From positions 1 to 64,000 of the forward strand of contig NW_005178504.1 in assembly GCF_000350225.1 (NCBI RefSeq): DNA of 64,000 nt, written 5' to 3'. Below are positions 12,301-21,860 of this stretch, piece by piece (position 1 is the stretch's first letter; each line of letters starts with the position of its first letter). The notes under the pieces were generated by a model. That model worked only from the letters and a program-made list of their open reading frames with translations, was not told where the DNA came from and did no database searches. The stretch is from Chondrus crispus. Taxonomy: Eukaryota; Rhodophyta; Florideophyceae; Gigartinales; Gigartinaceae. The position numbers and the translations under genes are program-made.

Positions 12301-13484
12301 GGGGAACCCTGGTGAGGCACCAGAAGGATCTCAAGCTCTTCCCAGCGGCAGGACCGCTGGATTTCGTGGCCATGGACCTGCTGGGTCCTTTACCGAAGAC
12401 GGCGCACGGGAATCGCCACGTGCTCGTCATGACCGACCGGTTTACGAAGCTGACGCGCAGTATCCCGTTACGGACAACCACCGCGTCGGTCGTGGCAAAC
12501 GCCTTCCTGGACAATTGGGTCTACGTATACGGCGCACCTCGTTACGTGCTGACCGATAACGGACCACAATTTGCCGCCAAGTTCTTCGACGCGGTGTGCG
12601 CCTTGCTGGGGGTGAGGCACTACCTGACTACCGCCTATCACCCCCAAACAAATGGGCAAACCGAACGGTTCAACCGTACTCTGGTACAGCGCCTCCGAAA
12701 TTATGTGGCGGAGCACCAGAGGGACTGGGACGAATACATCCAGCCCCTGACCTTCGCGTATAACACGCAGGTCCACCGGTCGACGGAGACAACCCCGTTC
12801 GACCTGGTGCTGACGCGACCACCGTCCGGTTTGGCGCTGCCCGGTACTGTACCGCAGGATGCCGTCTCCAACACGGAAGATCCGAGGACCCCGGTACAGT
12901 ACAAGCGCGCGACGCTGCGTAAACTCCGCGACGCCCTTGAGCGCGCGCGGGTGAAGCTAACCGCGGCGCAAAGGCGATACAAGGCCGACTTCGATAAGAA
13001 GGTGCGTTTCCGTCCGGTCATCGAGGTGGGAGACCTGGTCTATGTTGACCGCCCACCTCGGCCATTGACGAGTACCGAACGGGGAGACCTGCCAAGTAAT
13101 GACGGGGGACCCTCCGTCAAGCTGTTACCGAAAACGGAAGGCCCGTTTCGGGTCCGATCCGCTACGGAGACCACCGTGGTCGTCGATCAAGACGGGGTCT
13201 CAAACCGCGTGAGCATCGATCGGATAACCCGGATGCCGCGGGGACCTCGTGATGTCACTACGGCCGCCCCGACCCAGCCCGCGGCGGCCGGAGAACCCGA
13301 ACCCGCCGCGGAGTATGTGGTCGACCATCTGGTCGACCACCGGGAGAACCGCACAGGGGCCCAGTACAAGGTCCGCTGGTATGGCTACGCCCCAGCGGAC
13401 GATACCTGGGAACCCGCGGAGGGACTCCCCCAGGCCTTCATAGACCGCTTCTGGCGCACGCGGGCGGCAGCACGCCACCGCTAA
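9312..13484 (+). CDS. pol: Pol polyprotein of family A (about 1390 aa): PR-RT-RH-IN-chromodomain
   Basis: Domains in order: aspartic protease (LDSGAGPNL, about residue 58); reverse transcriptase with YLDD near 562; RNase H (DTDA near 712, LRTDHEALRW further on); integrase with an HHCC zinc finger (HHPRLAGH...NCASC) and D,D,E core (AMDLLGP near 1020, TDNGPQF near 1080, QTNGQTERFNR near 1118); GPF module; and a C-terminal chromodomain (EYVVDHLVDHR, KVRWYGY, TWEP) at about 1333-1385. The chromodomain places it among chromoviruses, whose integrases are known to target heterochromatin marks. There is no ATG at the given start; the frame is open from 9243, so expression as a Gag-Pol fusion is likely. 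It is uninterrupted throughout. Confidence 0.95.
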   Translation: MPSLRSLGTPDPAAPVEAQPGNRTEVQAICFFKKQNYKISATIGQKQALMVAITPVLDSGAGPNLIHLRCVAESWRPSIKPVRSPALIDASNRAMKALGEIPLLVRIGEFVARVPFLVVTSFAVDCILGTTFLDRHVKAILPPQRKVVFHDAPPVALVGTTPSRHDRKMASRSTAQQLPPSDKPERKQVAFPANTPSRKIRLVRGVTIPPMTQAMVRVATPVGGLCFLQNSPKTAHRNLTLMAQGVMDVAPEKPFSVMLSNFGHRSVHIPKHTVVGLALPSPTHILTLGDSAAEAAEAKEGGGIFNSNLSTAKEGAEEAADNRTDKGGAEQATPPKAHPGAVGTDKPEDTAAPEEDPNAWQEDVHIGAEDEEVRSEILEVLSEFKDMWTGRLGKIGATKHRIELKPGARPIYQAPYRAGPTAREKEKTEIDRMLRAGVIEPATAEWASPVVFVPKKNGTMRFCVDYRKLNAVTVRDSYPLPRMNEFIDSLGDATVFTTLDCNSGYWQVEIAEEDRDKTTFASHCGLYRFLRMPFGLKNAPATFQRAVDIILSRVKWETAVVYLDDVIIYSKTVTEHVAHVREVLRLLRDAGVSLKLSKCAFFDTSVTYLGHVIRPGRLEVERRNVVAIERARTPQNQTELRSFLGMCNVYRRFVKGFAKIAAPLNRKTGKNQPFEFEVLTDEEYEAFVELKKRLVSPPILALPRYGKKYTLDTDACAYQVGCALLQEQPSGDRLPIGYWSRALTDAEKNYITTEKECLAVVWSILTLRPYLYGNTFDLRTDHEALRWVLNLADSSGRLARWRLRLAEYDYDVQYRPGIKHQLADGVSRLRVDGATSEPVDDEVPCFAVQWREEEQDPRQGTVHWETPVDPGRAEHAFAVIPEERDVSSVTVEEFLREQAGDPFCRAAAETVGNPDSRYDVDRYGFVVRKSPLDGTLQRVVPKRLRAKILYLAHHPRLAGHPGGTRMYYTLRREYYWPHMANDAFSTVRNCASCAATRGTLVRHQKDLKLFPAAGPLDFVAMDLLGPLPKTAHGNRHVLVMTDRFTKLTRSIPLRTTTASVVANAFLDNWVYVYGAPRYVLTDNGPQFAAKFFDAVCALLGVRHYLTTAYHPQTNGQTERFNRTLVQRLRNYVAEHQRDWDEYIQPLTFAYNTQVHRSTETTPFDLVLTRPPSGLALPGTVPQDAVSNTEDPRTPVQYKRATLRKLRDALERARVKLTAAQRRYKADFDKKVRFRPVIEVGDLVYVDRPPRPLTSTERGDLPSNDGGPSVKLLPKTEGPFRVRSATETTVVVDQDGVSNRVSIDRITRMPRGPRDVTTAAPTQPAAAGEPEPAAEYVVDHLVDHRENRTGAQYKVRWYGYAPADDTWEPAEGLPQAFIDRFWRTRAAARHR

Positions 13485-13549
13485 CACCGCACTGGGCAAC
13501 CCAGCGCGGGGCGGGACGACCCCGAGAAGGACCTCCCCCGCGCGGCGGC

Positions 13550-14000
13550 CAATCGCCACCGCAAACCCCGCGCCGGAAGACCCGGCGCAGGAGGGGGCAA
13601 GGTCGCCAAAGACGTACGCGGAACCCCGCCTGCGTCACCGCCCACCCCGCGCCGGAAGACCCGGCACAGGAGGGGGCAAGGTCGCCAAAGACGCACGCGG
13701 AACCCCGCCTGCGTCACCGCCCACCCCGCGCCGGAAGACCCGGCACAGGAGGGGGCAAGGTTGCCAAAGACGCACGCGGAACCCCGCCTGCGTCACCGCC
13801 CACCCCCCGCCGGAAGCCCGGCGCAAGAGGCGGCGACGTCGCCACAGACGCACGCGGAACCCCGGGCGCGTCACCGCAAGCCCCGCGCCGGAAGACCGGC
13901 GCAGGAGGGGGCGACGTCGCCACAGACGCACGCGGAACCCCGCGCGCGTCACCGCAAGCCCCGCACCGGAAGACCCGGCGCAGGAGGAGGCTGACCCGCC
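13550..14000. repeat. Six-copy tandem repeat, 78-79-bp unit, in the 3' noncoding region of A
   Basis: The motif CGCCGGAAGACC recurs at about 13571, 13650, 13729, 13808, 13886 and 13964, each followed by GGCGCAGGAGG- and GACGCACGCGGAACCCCG-type blocks. The first copies are nearly identical and the later ones drift. It starts just after the pol stop. The unit is not a multiple of three, and the minus-strand ORF running through it is an artefact of the repeat. It may be a transcript structure or packaging element; that is inference. Confidence 0.9.
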
Positions 14001-15451
14001 GAAAGGACTACCCCACGCGGCGGTGGCCAAACTGCTCGGCACCCCAGTGCCTACCCGCTGGCGAGGGACGGAACCCAGCGCGTAAATACCGTTTGGGGAC
14101 GACCTCACCGGGGCTCCAGGGCACTGTAGGCCACGTGTTGCGCGAGCGGCATACACCGCCCGGCACGTGTGGCCGCTGGCCCATGGAGGCGGTTCAAGAC
14201 GCCTCCGACCCCGGGGGGTGCCCAATCGGAGCTCGTCAACGCCCTGAAAAGGCCACCCGCCGCGGGGCGGTAAAATCCGGTCAAAATTGCCCACCGGATG
14301 GGGGTCCTCCACTGTCGCGGGGGTAACTGGAGGAACCACCCCGCGACCACTTCCGGCACCCACCGCGCGGAGTCTCACCGGCATGAGCCAGAGGGTAACC
14401 CGGCCGCCACGAGGACAACCGGCGAACAGGTGTGGGGAAGTGGCGCTGTAGTGGCGTCCGAGCCCTCGCCTACCGAGACGGCGGAGCCACGGCTGGGGGT
14501 GCCTGTCGTGCACTGAGGGGGAAGGGGTGGGATCCCCCTCTGGCAGAGCGCGCGCGTTCGGGGGCGCGTGTAGGGGGTTATCGGGAGACCACCCGTAAGG
14601 GACCGGTACGGGGCCGGGCGCGAAGCGCAGTAGGGAAAGTAAGGGAAAAAGTGGGAAACAGAGCCCAGGAGGGGCGGAGCGGTAGGGACAGCTGTCGCGC
14701 GGAGAGCCGAGCGTGGCGGGACGACGCGCGCCGTAGAGGCAGGAGGGAATCGGGACGTAGATGGCTCGCAGGGTACCGTCGTGGGACGGGGACCGACGCG
14801 AGGCTACGACTCCGTTCCAGAAACCCGAGTTCTAGACCCAAAGCTTCGTACCGTTTTACTAAGGGTCGGACGTCGGCTATATACTAGCTGACGTCGGAGC
14901 TATAATTAATTAAACTAAAAATACTAAATTGGACGACGGCGGCGATGGCCGGAGAAACTCCTCTTGGGGAGGTATGACAACCACTACACGTGGGAAATGA
15001 CACGATTAACGTGAGGGATAACACGGGTACACGTGGGTAGAACTGTCAGTACTTCGACAGGGCTCCATGGAGCTTACACCCGGACACGAGCGGGGGGGGT
15101 TTGGATACACGGTTACACGTGGTATATATCTCACTTATGATAGTGAGGCATTCCGCGTGTGCTACAGTACAGCACCGCGATTGAGCGGGCGGTCAGTGCT
15201 CTACAGTGCCACGGGCCGGGAGGCGCCGGAGCCCCCGCCGAGCGGCGAGCCCCCGCCGCGGATGCGCGAGTGGTGCTTCACACGACCACGGCCCCGCGCC
15301 GGACCCGACCGGCGCGGAAGGGCTATAGTACCGAACGGGAAGGGCAGTGAAGAAGAGAAGGAAGAAGGACAGGAGGCGCGCAATTTACTGGAACGGACGG
15401 GACCTGGTCCCCGGAGGCGGTTCGCTACTCTCACCGCCTCCCCCGCTGGCA
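14001..15451. other. A element noncoding region between repeats and antisense ORF
   Basis: No gene is supported. The region is GC-rich except for an AT-rich island near 14900-14935 (TATAATTAATTAAACTAAAA-like). Around 14980-15130 are several ACACGTGG/ACACGTGT-like motifs. This is where the antisense transcript would end and where a sense 3' leader lies. Confidence 0.5.
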
Positions 15452-17785
15452 TCACTCGCGACGCTGGCGTTTGGCAGAGGGCTCCGCCCCCGGCGCCGCC
15501 GCGCTGGCGGGATCAGTGTCGACGGTACCGTACGGTCTCTTCGCGGACACTTGCTCGCTCAAGACGGCGAGGTGGTCCTGTGCCGAACGGATCCGCGCCA
15601 TCGTCTCACTGCGCAGGAGATCCTCGCCAGTGTCGCACTGGCGGATGGCGAACTGCAAGCCGGCCACCCGCGCCCTGAGCTGGGTCGCCTCGACTAGCCA
15701 GGTGCGCGCAGACTCCAAAGCCGCCGCAAGGGTGGTCGGTGCAGGGACCCCCGCGTAGCCACACTCCGTCTGCAGAGCGCGCAGGGCGGCCTGCGCGTCC
15801 GGAACCAAGACGGGGGCTTCGTCTGCTGGCGCCTCACTCGGAGCCCCACCGGCTGCCATCGAGGGGGTCTGTGTCCCCGTCGCGGTCATTTCGCTGACGG
15901 GGAAACCGGCAGGGCCCGGCACCGATCCGGTAGCCACCGCAGGGAGGTTGCCCCCCGCAGGCTCGACAGAAGGAGCCTTGCGAGCGGCCCCCACCGGGGC
16001 GGGGTCCGTTACCGGCACTTCCGTTACCGGCACTTCCATGACCGGTGTGTCCGTGGCCGGCGCTGCCGCGATCACAGGCGGAGAACCCGCAGTGATCGCG
16101 TCTCCCATCGTGGGAGGCGTCGAGGGACCGACTGGAAGGCCCTCTCCAAGGGCCGGTTCCCCCGGCATCAGTAGGACCGACTCGGTTGACGCGGGCAGAG
16201 ACCCGATGGACGGTCCGGCGGGGGTCCCGGCGGAAGCAACCGCGGCGCCCCACCCGTCACCGGAGGCGATGACCGCCCCGTACGACGGCGACCCGTGGTC
16301 GGGCAGGGGGTCGTACCAGTGGTCGGCCTCCGCCGACGTGCCATCCCAATGCGGCATCCGCAGGGAACATCCGCGGGCCCAACTGTACCACACAAAGTCG
16401 CGGCGCTCCGGGAGGGACCAGTCCAACCGTTCGGAAAAATCGAGGATGGCCTCCGCGCCAACCGGGTCGAACGACGTCCCCTCGAGGATGGCGGCCACCC
16501 CGACCGATCGGATGAGCTGCAGAAGCCCCGCCGACAAACGGAAGAGAGAGCCTCGCTCGCCGGGCTCGTTCCCGGTCCGGCTCGCTAGGCGAGGGTCCGG
16601 GCACTTGGTGAAGAACGGGAGGCCGTCCCGTGCGGCGTGTAGGAAACACAGCAACGCCAGGACGGCCCACTCCGAGAGCAGGATGGCGTCGATCAGTCGA
16701 CGCATCCCGGGCGTCGCTTCTCGCCCGAAGGAACCGTCCGGCATCCACCGCGCTGCGTCATAAGCCAGCACGCTGGGCGTGGGTACGCAGAGGTACTGCG
16801 GAGCTTCCAGATTGCTCCAACCGCTCGGTAGGGCTGGGTATAGCTGCCCCCTGGCCCCTGTGGGCACGGCGAAGAATTCCGTCGTATGCCACATGTGGAA
16901 GTAGGCATCGGCGCGGCGGCACCGCAGCCGGCTCTCCTTGGCGGAATTCTCGCCCCACCGCACACGGTTAGCCACGCTGTACCACCGGTCGAACGGGCGG
17001 GGGAATGCCACCAACTGCACGTGGGGCTTAGGATCCACGTCCCCGCCGAACCTCTCGAAGAGGTCGAACAACCGCGAATGGTACCGGTCCTCCCCCGCAC
17101 AGCGGATGTACAGGAGATCCGAGCGGGAGTCCGCCATCACGCGGTGGGGCACGTGGACCCAGCGGGTCCTCCAAGCGGCCGCGCGGTTGTCTTGGCGGAT
17201 TCGACCGCGAGGGGAGGGCGTACGGATACCCCGTCGCCTGGGGATGGCCCCAAACCGAGCCGCATCGGGGAAGGCCGTCGCGATGTACGCCTCGGCGGAC
17301 ATCGGCGGCTGCGCCTGTGAGGGGTTGCGACCGCCTCGGGGAATCCGGTGGTCTAACTCGGCCCCGGGTAGCAAACCCCGCACGGCACGTACACCCGTCC
17401 GGAGCCAGCTGGACGGCGGAGCCTCGGTCGCCGGGGGCGTGGCCGCGTACGGATCCGGCGGTACCGGGTGGTTATCCGCGCCGGCCGTCGCCTGCCCCGC
17501 GGCTACAGCCCAGTCGGGGGACCGTCTCAGTACGGTCGTCTCCCCGACGTGGGGAGCCGGGGCGGAGCGCAGAGGGCGCGGCAGGGGACCTTGGACGGCG
17601 GTAGGGCCGCGCGAGGGAAGGACCCCCGCGCCCGAAGCCCGCACCCGCGGAGCCGCGATGCTCGTCGCGTTTCGACCCCCGGGACCCGCCGCCAGCGCCG
17701 GGTGAAAGGTCGGTACCGGCGCGGCTGGCGCCGCAGGGGGCAGAGCCCGAGGGGGGCGACCCCGCTCGGATGATCGGTTATCCAT
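15452..17785 (-). CDS. Antisense ORF of family A (about 777 aa), unrecognised protein
   Basis: It lies on the opposite strand to gag-pol, between pol and the 3' LTR. The frame stays open upstream to 18235, into the LTR; I chose the ATG at 17785 (MDNRSSERGRPP) because the part further upstream is LTR. The N-terminus (about 1-200) is Pro/Ala/Arg-rich and probably disordered. A Trp/Tyr-rich folded core spans about 210-480, with GWSNLEAPQYLC near 320, LSEWAVLALLCFL near 370 and DWSLPERRDFVWYSW near 450. A Pro/Val/Thr-rich linker carries VTEVPVT repeats. A predicted helical segment (670-745) follows, then a basic tail (AKRQRRE) that could be a nuclear signal. No signal peptide or membrane span is seen, so it is not env-like. 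Relatives lie at 50747-52339 and 60853-62701. Function unknown. Confidence 0.75.
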   Translation of the reverse strand: MDNRSSERGRPPRALPPAAPAAPVPTFHPALAAGPGGRNATSIAAPRVRASGAGVLPSRGPTAVQGPLPRPLRSAPAPHVGETTVLRRSPDWAVAAGQATAGADNHPVPPDPYAATPPATEAPPSSWLRTGVRAVRGLLPGAELDHRIPRGGRNPSQAQPPMSAEAYIATAFPDAARFGAIPRRRGIRTPSPRGRIRQDNRAAAWRTRWVHVPHRVMADSRSDLLYIRCAGEDRYHSRLFDLFERFGGDVDPKPHVQLVAFPRPFDRWYSVANRVRWGENSAKESRLRCRRADAYFHMWHTTEFFAVPTGARGQLYPALPSGWSNLEAPQYLCVPTPSVLAYDAARWMPDGSFGREATPGMRRLIDAILLSEWAVLALLCFLHAARDGLPFFTKCPDPRLASRTGNEPGERGSLFRLSAGLLQLIRSVGVAAILEGTSFDPVGAEAILDFSERLDWSLPERRDFVWYSWARGCSLRMPHWDGTSAEADHWYDPLPDHGSPSYGAVIASGDGWGAAVASAGTPAGPSIGSLPASTESVLLMPGEPALGEGLPVGPSTPPTMGDAITAGSPPVIAAAPATDTPVMEVPVTEVPVTDPAPVGAARKAPSVEPAGGNLPAVATGSVPGPAGFPVSEMTATGTQTPSMAAGGAPSEAPADEAPVLVPDAQAALRALQTECGYAGVPAPTTLAAALESARTWLVEATQLRARVAGLQFAIRQCDTGEDLLRSETMARIRSAQDHLAVLSEQVSAKRPYGTVDTDPASAAAPGAEPSAKRQRRE

Positions 17786-18058
17786 GCGGGGGGAGGACGG
17801 TAGGAGGGGGCGAGATTTGGAAGTGGAGGTAATGGGGTGCGTGGTGTGAAGTGAGGTGGGAGAAAAGGAAAGCGTGAGGGGACCCATTGCCGCGCCAGGG
17901 GATCCGACGCGGTTAAATACCAAAAACTCCATGGGCTCCCCCATGGAGTTGGCCGCAGCCCGCCCGCGCCCCCGTGGTCGGCGCGGACTTCTCCGTACGG
18001 ATGGGACACCCTGCCAGCCGGTCATGTCAACCCCCGGCCGCGACGAGGACGTGTCGCG

Positions 18059-18074
18059 AAGTAAGGAAGGGGGT
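18059..18074 (+). other. Polypurine tract of the A element, copy 2
   Basis: AAGTAAGGAAGGGGGT lies immediately before the 3' LTR and is identical to the tract at 182-197. Confidence 0.7.
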
Positions 18075-18075
18075 C

Positions 18076-18667
18076 TGTGGTACAACTCCACACCGCGACC
18101 CCCGGTGGGAAATGAGAACCCCCGAGACGGGCGGTTACTACTGTAGTAATCGTGCACGCGCCCGCTGCGAGCACAGTAGTACCTCCACGGCGTACAAGTG
18201 ACACAACCGTTGGCGCCGGCCGTGGCCACGGGCACACGTGTGCGACCATCCGGTAAGTAATTAGCAATTAGTGGTTAATGGCACAAATTAGCCAATTTAG
18301 TACAGTAGCTGGTATACAGTATGTAACAGCTGCTGTAGCGGGACAGGTGTCCTGGCGTCCCACTGAGGGGTTAAGACCAGGGGCACCTGCCCCGTTCCAG
18401 TAAACGGGGGCAGACTCGCCTCCCTTCCCTTTACGGCTTTTTGCTAACTCCGTCCGGTTTTACCTCTAAGTCTCAGGCTTCTAACCCGTGACCGGCCGTC
18501 CGGATCTAACACCACCGACCGGCTGCGCGTCACCGGCCACGTGAGCCTTCCCTCTTTTCGAGTCCTTCCGTACGGTTTGCGCTCGCGTGGGTTACCCAGC
18601 GGCGCGCGCTCCCTTACCTCTAACCCCCCTCGTTCCGAGTGGTCGGGACGAAGGTAGTTATACCACA
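18076..18667 (+). repeat. Family A 3' LTR, copy 2 (592 bp)
   Basis: Same termini and length as the other A LTRs. About 7 substitutions separate it from both 199-790 and 6122-6713. It abuts minus-strand pol sequence of a B element at 18668. Confidence 0.93.
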
Positions 18668-21600
18668 GTGGTCCTCGAAGAACGCGGAGTCCCGGGACTC
18701 TGACTGTCGTGCCAAAACGGTTTGGCAGAAGTCATCCACGCGTTGCTCCTCGGCTATCTCCTCTATCGTAAGAGGGGCGGGAAGGTCGTCCTGCGGTGGG
18801 GCGACCGGGGAGTCGAGCGCGCCAGCCTCGGGGTCTTCGGCGCGCTGGATGTCGGCGGCGTCGAACTCGTCGTTCTCCTCCCAAAACGAATTGGGTCCTT
18901 GGAGAGCGGGGGCTTCGTCGTCACCTCGCGGTTCGTCGCGCGTCCGTGCGCGCGATCTTGTTCGGGCTTCGGCTTGATTCCGTGTCGTTACGAAGACATG
19001 GACGGCCTGATGATCACAGCTCGCGGTACAAGCGTGGTCCGCGAGCTCGTTCGATACGTCTCGAACTGTCGTGCCCCCGTCGAAAGTGGGGATGTCGTCA
19101 TCCACCTCGACGGTGGAGCGAAGGTCATCGGCGACCTTCGGCGACACGAGTCGTGACAGGGCATCGGGCACCTGATGCACGCGTCCGGGGCGGTACTGAA
19201 TGGTGAAATCGTATTCAGCCAGACGTAGCCGCCACCGGGTGAGTCTTTCGGAACTCTCGGTGAGGGACATGAGCCATCGGAGGGCGTCATGGTCCGTCCG
19301 TACGGTGAACTTCGTGCCTTCTACGTACGGCCGTAGTGTGCGGACGGCCCACACTACGGCGAAGCACTCGCGTTCGGTAGGGCTGTAGTTGCGCTCACTC
19401 TCGGACGGTGAGTACGACCAATACCCCACGGGGCGCCAGTCGTTCGGCTCTTCGTGCTCCTGAAGTAAGGTGCAGCCGAGTTGGTAGGCACTCGCGTCGG
19501 TGTCTATCATGTACGGACGACCGTGCCGGGGCAACGCGAGGATCGGCGGAGCGATCATGCACTTCTTAAGGTTCTCGAACGCCTGAAGTTGCAGCTCCGT
19601 GGGGCTATAGAAATCGGGATCCGAATCCTTGCGCGTCATGTCGGTCAGAGGACGTGCAATCTTAGCGAACCCCTTAACGAATCGGCGGTATACGTTACAC
19701 GCCCCGAGGAACGAGCGCACTTGCGTCAGCGTCCTCGGGAACGTGAACGTCTTGAAAGCGTCGGCCGCCGTATCGGCCACGCTCAACTTGCTTGGGGAGA
19801 TGACGTGCCCCAGGTAGTGCACCTTCGGTCGGAAGAAGCTGCACTTCTTGAGCTTAAGGGAGATACCGGAACTCCGCAGTAAGCTCAAGACGGTATCGAG
19901 ATGCCTCGCGTGTTCTCCGTGCGCACGGGAGAACACGATCACGTCGTCGAGATAGACGAGGCATATTTGCCAGCGGACTCCGGAGAGTATTATGTCGAGC
20001 GCACGTTGGAAGGTGGCCGGTGCCCCTTTGAGTCCAAACGGCATGCGCAAGTGGCGAAACGTGCCCATGTGCGTCGTAAACGTGGTCTTATCCCGGTCTT
20101 CCGGAGCGACCGGGATCTGCCAATAACCGGAATTGCAGTCCAACGTGGTGAAGACGGCTGCATCTCCTAACGAGTCGATGCAGTCGTCCATCCGTGGCAG
20201 TGGATACGAATCCGCTGCGGTCTTCGCGTTGAGACGCCGGTAGTCTACGCAGAACCGAAGAGAGCCGTCTTTCTGCGGTACCAGCACCACCGGGGACGCC
20301 CACTGGGTGCTCGCGGGTTCGATAACCCCTGCGTTCAACATCTTGTTGACCTCCTTCGCAACCATTTCGCGCATGGCCGGGCCCTTCCGATAGGGCATCG
20401 AACGAATCGGTTTCGTTCCCGGTTCGAGGGGGATGCGGTGCTCCGTGGCTTGGATCGTTCCAAGCGCACCGCTCCATACGCTCGAGTGGTTACGGAGCAT
20501 CTCGAGCACGTGGCCACGGAGCTTGTCATCATCGATGTATGACAGGTCGATCTCTTTTTCTTTCCAGCGGTGGATTTTCGGGATCCTTTTGCTGGGGGAG
20601 TACAGTACCCCTCGCCGTCGGTTGGCCTAAAGGTGACCGTTCGGCCGGGTCGACCCCCCTGCCCCCGGCGGTGGTCTTATCGTCGGAGTTGGATCGGCCA
20701 ACTCCTACCCCACCGACTTGATCGGTCAAGTCGGTCAGGTGTAGCGCGTGCGCGATCCCCTCGGCGACCTTACGTTCGGGAGTGAGGATCGCGACGGGGT
20801 TGCGCTTCGCGTATCCCACGACGGTGTGCTTCGGAAGCCTCCTTTCTCGTCGTGAGAAATTCGCGACGATGACGTCGAAGGTCTGATTCGGTAGGACCTC
20901 CGCGACGCCATTCGTCAGCCTCACTCCATGTCGGTGTTGGAGTGAGGGCTTGGGTTCCAGGAACACGGGGCCCCTCCCCGCGGATGTCACACGCACGCGG
21001 GCTTGTGACATCGCGGGGATGGTAACCCAGCGGGCGATTCGGATCGCTTGCGGGTCCTCCTTGCGTACGTCTGGCCGACCCGTGTGTCGCCCGTGTCGCC
21101 TGGTAGGGGGAGTCGACTCCCCCTTTCCGTCAACGATGGCGACGGAACCGCCTTGGCATAGCTCCACTCGTTGAGCTTCGATGTCGATACACCGCACGTG
21201 CGTATCGATGAAGGCCGTGCCGAGAAGGACCGGCACGGCGAGCTGGTCCGCGACTACGAACGGAATTCGGAACACCGTGTTCCTCAACCGCACCGCCAGG
21301 CGGACGACGGCCGAAAGCTTGAGGGGGTTGCTATTCGCGCCTGCCAATCGTGGCAGAGGTGCGTCGTGCACGACGTAACGCGTCCAATCGGGGGGAAGGT
21401 CGGCCTTCCTCACCAGATTATACCCCGAGCACGTATCAACAGCGATCGTGCGGGGTTTAAATGCATTTCCCTCGGTGGCTATCGAGCCGAGGACGTTGTA
21501 GATCTTCGACGTCATAAGGCAAATGACGCCGTCGACAACCTTCGGGGCGACCTTATCGGTGAGGTCGTTCCGTCGGGGCCCTCGGTTTCGGTGCTGGCCC

Positions 21601-21860
21601 CGCTTGCGTTTCCTTCTCCCCCTTCCTTGGGGCGTCCGCGGATCAGTGACGCCCCTCGGATTACTCGAGTCCGTACGACACGGACCTCTCCCCGGCGACC
21701 TTGGGCTCGCGGGAGTCAGGGGGTCGACCGAATCTTTTCGGTCGTCGTTGCCCCCGTCGCCATTGTTACGCGTCACCGGCACGTCGGCTGTCCCGGTGTC
21801 TTGTTCTCCTAACGTCGGGCCTTCGGAGGCCTCGACGTGCGCTCCCTCCTGTATCGGCAT
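18668..21860 (-). mobile_element. pol: Pol region of B1: protease, reverse transcriptase, RNase H
   Basis: The protease motif AVDTCSGYNLVRK lies near 21440. Reverse transcriptase follows, with RFCVDYRRLNAKT and YLDD near 19945. RNase H shows DTDASAYQLG near 19500 and VRTDHDALRW near 19280. The linker after RNase H ends at the A LTR, so integrase is missing from this piece. The product would process Gag, copy the RNA and remove the template. As part of a broken element I do not treat it as a working gene. Confidence 0.85.

Larger units (their letters stand above)
6122..18667 (+). mobile_element. Family A: complete 12.5-kb Ty3/gypsy chromovirus with an antisense gene
   Basis: The element has, in order: 5' LTR (6122-6713), primer-binding region, gag (6841-9291), pol with protease, reverse transcriptase, RNase H, integrase and chromodomain (9312-13484), a 79-bp tandem-repeat block, about 1.4 kb noncoding, an antisense ORF (17785-15452), polypurine tract and 3' LTR (18076-18667). 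All reading frames are open, so it looks whole. The two LTRs differ at about 7 of 592 positions (about 1.2%), which suggests a fairly recent insertion. The flanking 5-mers do not match (GCCTC before, GTGGT after), so a target-site duplication is not evident. Confidence 0.9.

Noticed and set aside
13550-14000. CRISPR-like array
   Set aside because: Contiguous tandem repeats without unique spacers, in a eukaryotic retroelement.
13635-14513. 292-codon minus-strand ORF with repeated GFRVRLW peptide
   Set aside because: The repetition comes from the 79-bp tandem array; the unit changes frame and no homolog is seen.
15948-17705. Plus-strand ORFs of 255-271 codons overlapping the antisense gene
   Set aside because: Only the minus-strand frame has counterparts in family C; these are its shadows.
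15452-17785. The antisense ORF as an envelope gene
   Set aside because: No signal peptide, transmembrane span or cleavage site is visible, and it is on the strand opposite to the genomic RNA.
20311-20330. GGGTTCGATAACCCC as a tRNA T-loop
   Set aside because: It lies within the conserved RT coding sequence of B1 and recurs in B2; no acceptor or anticodon arms fit around it.
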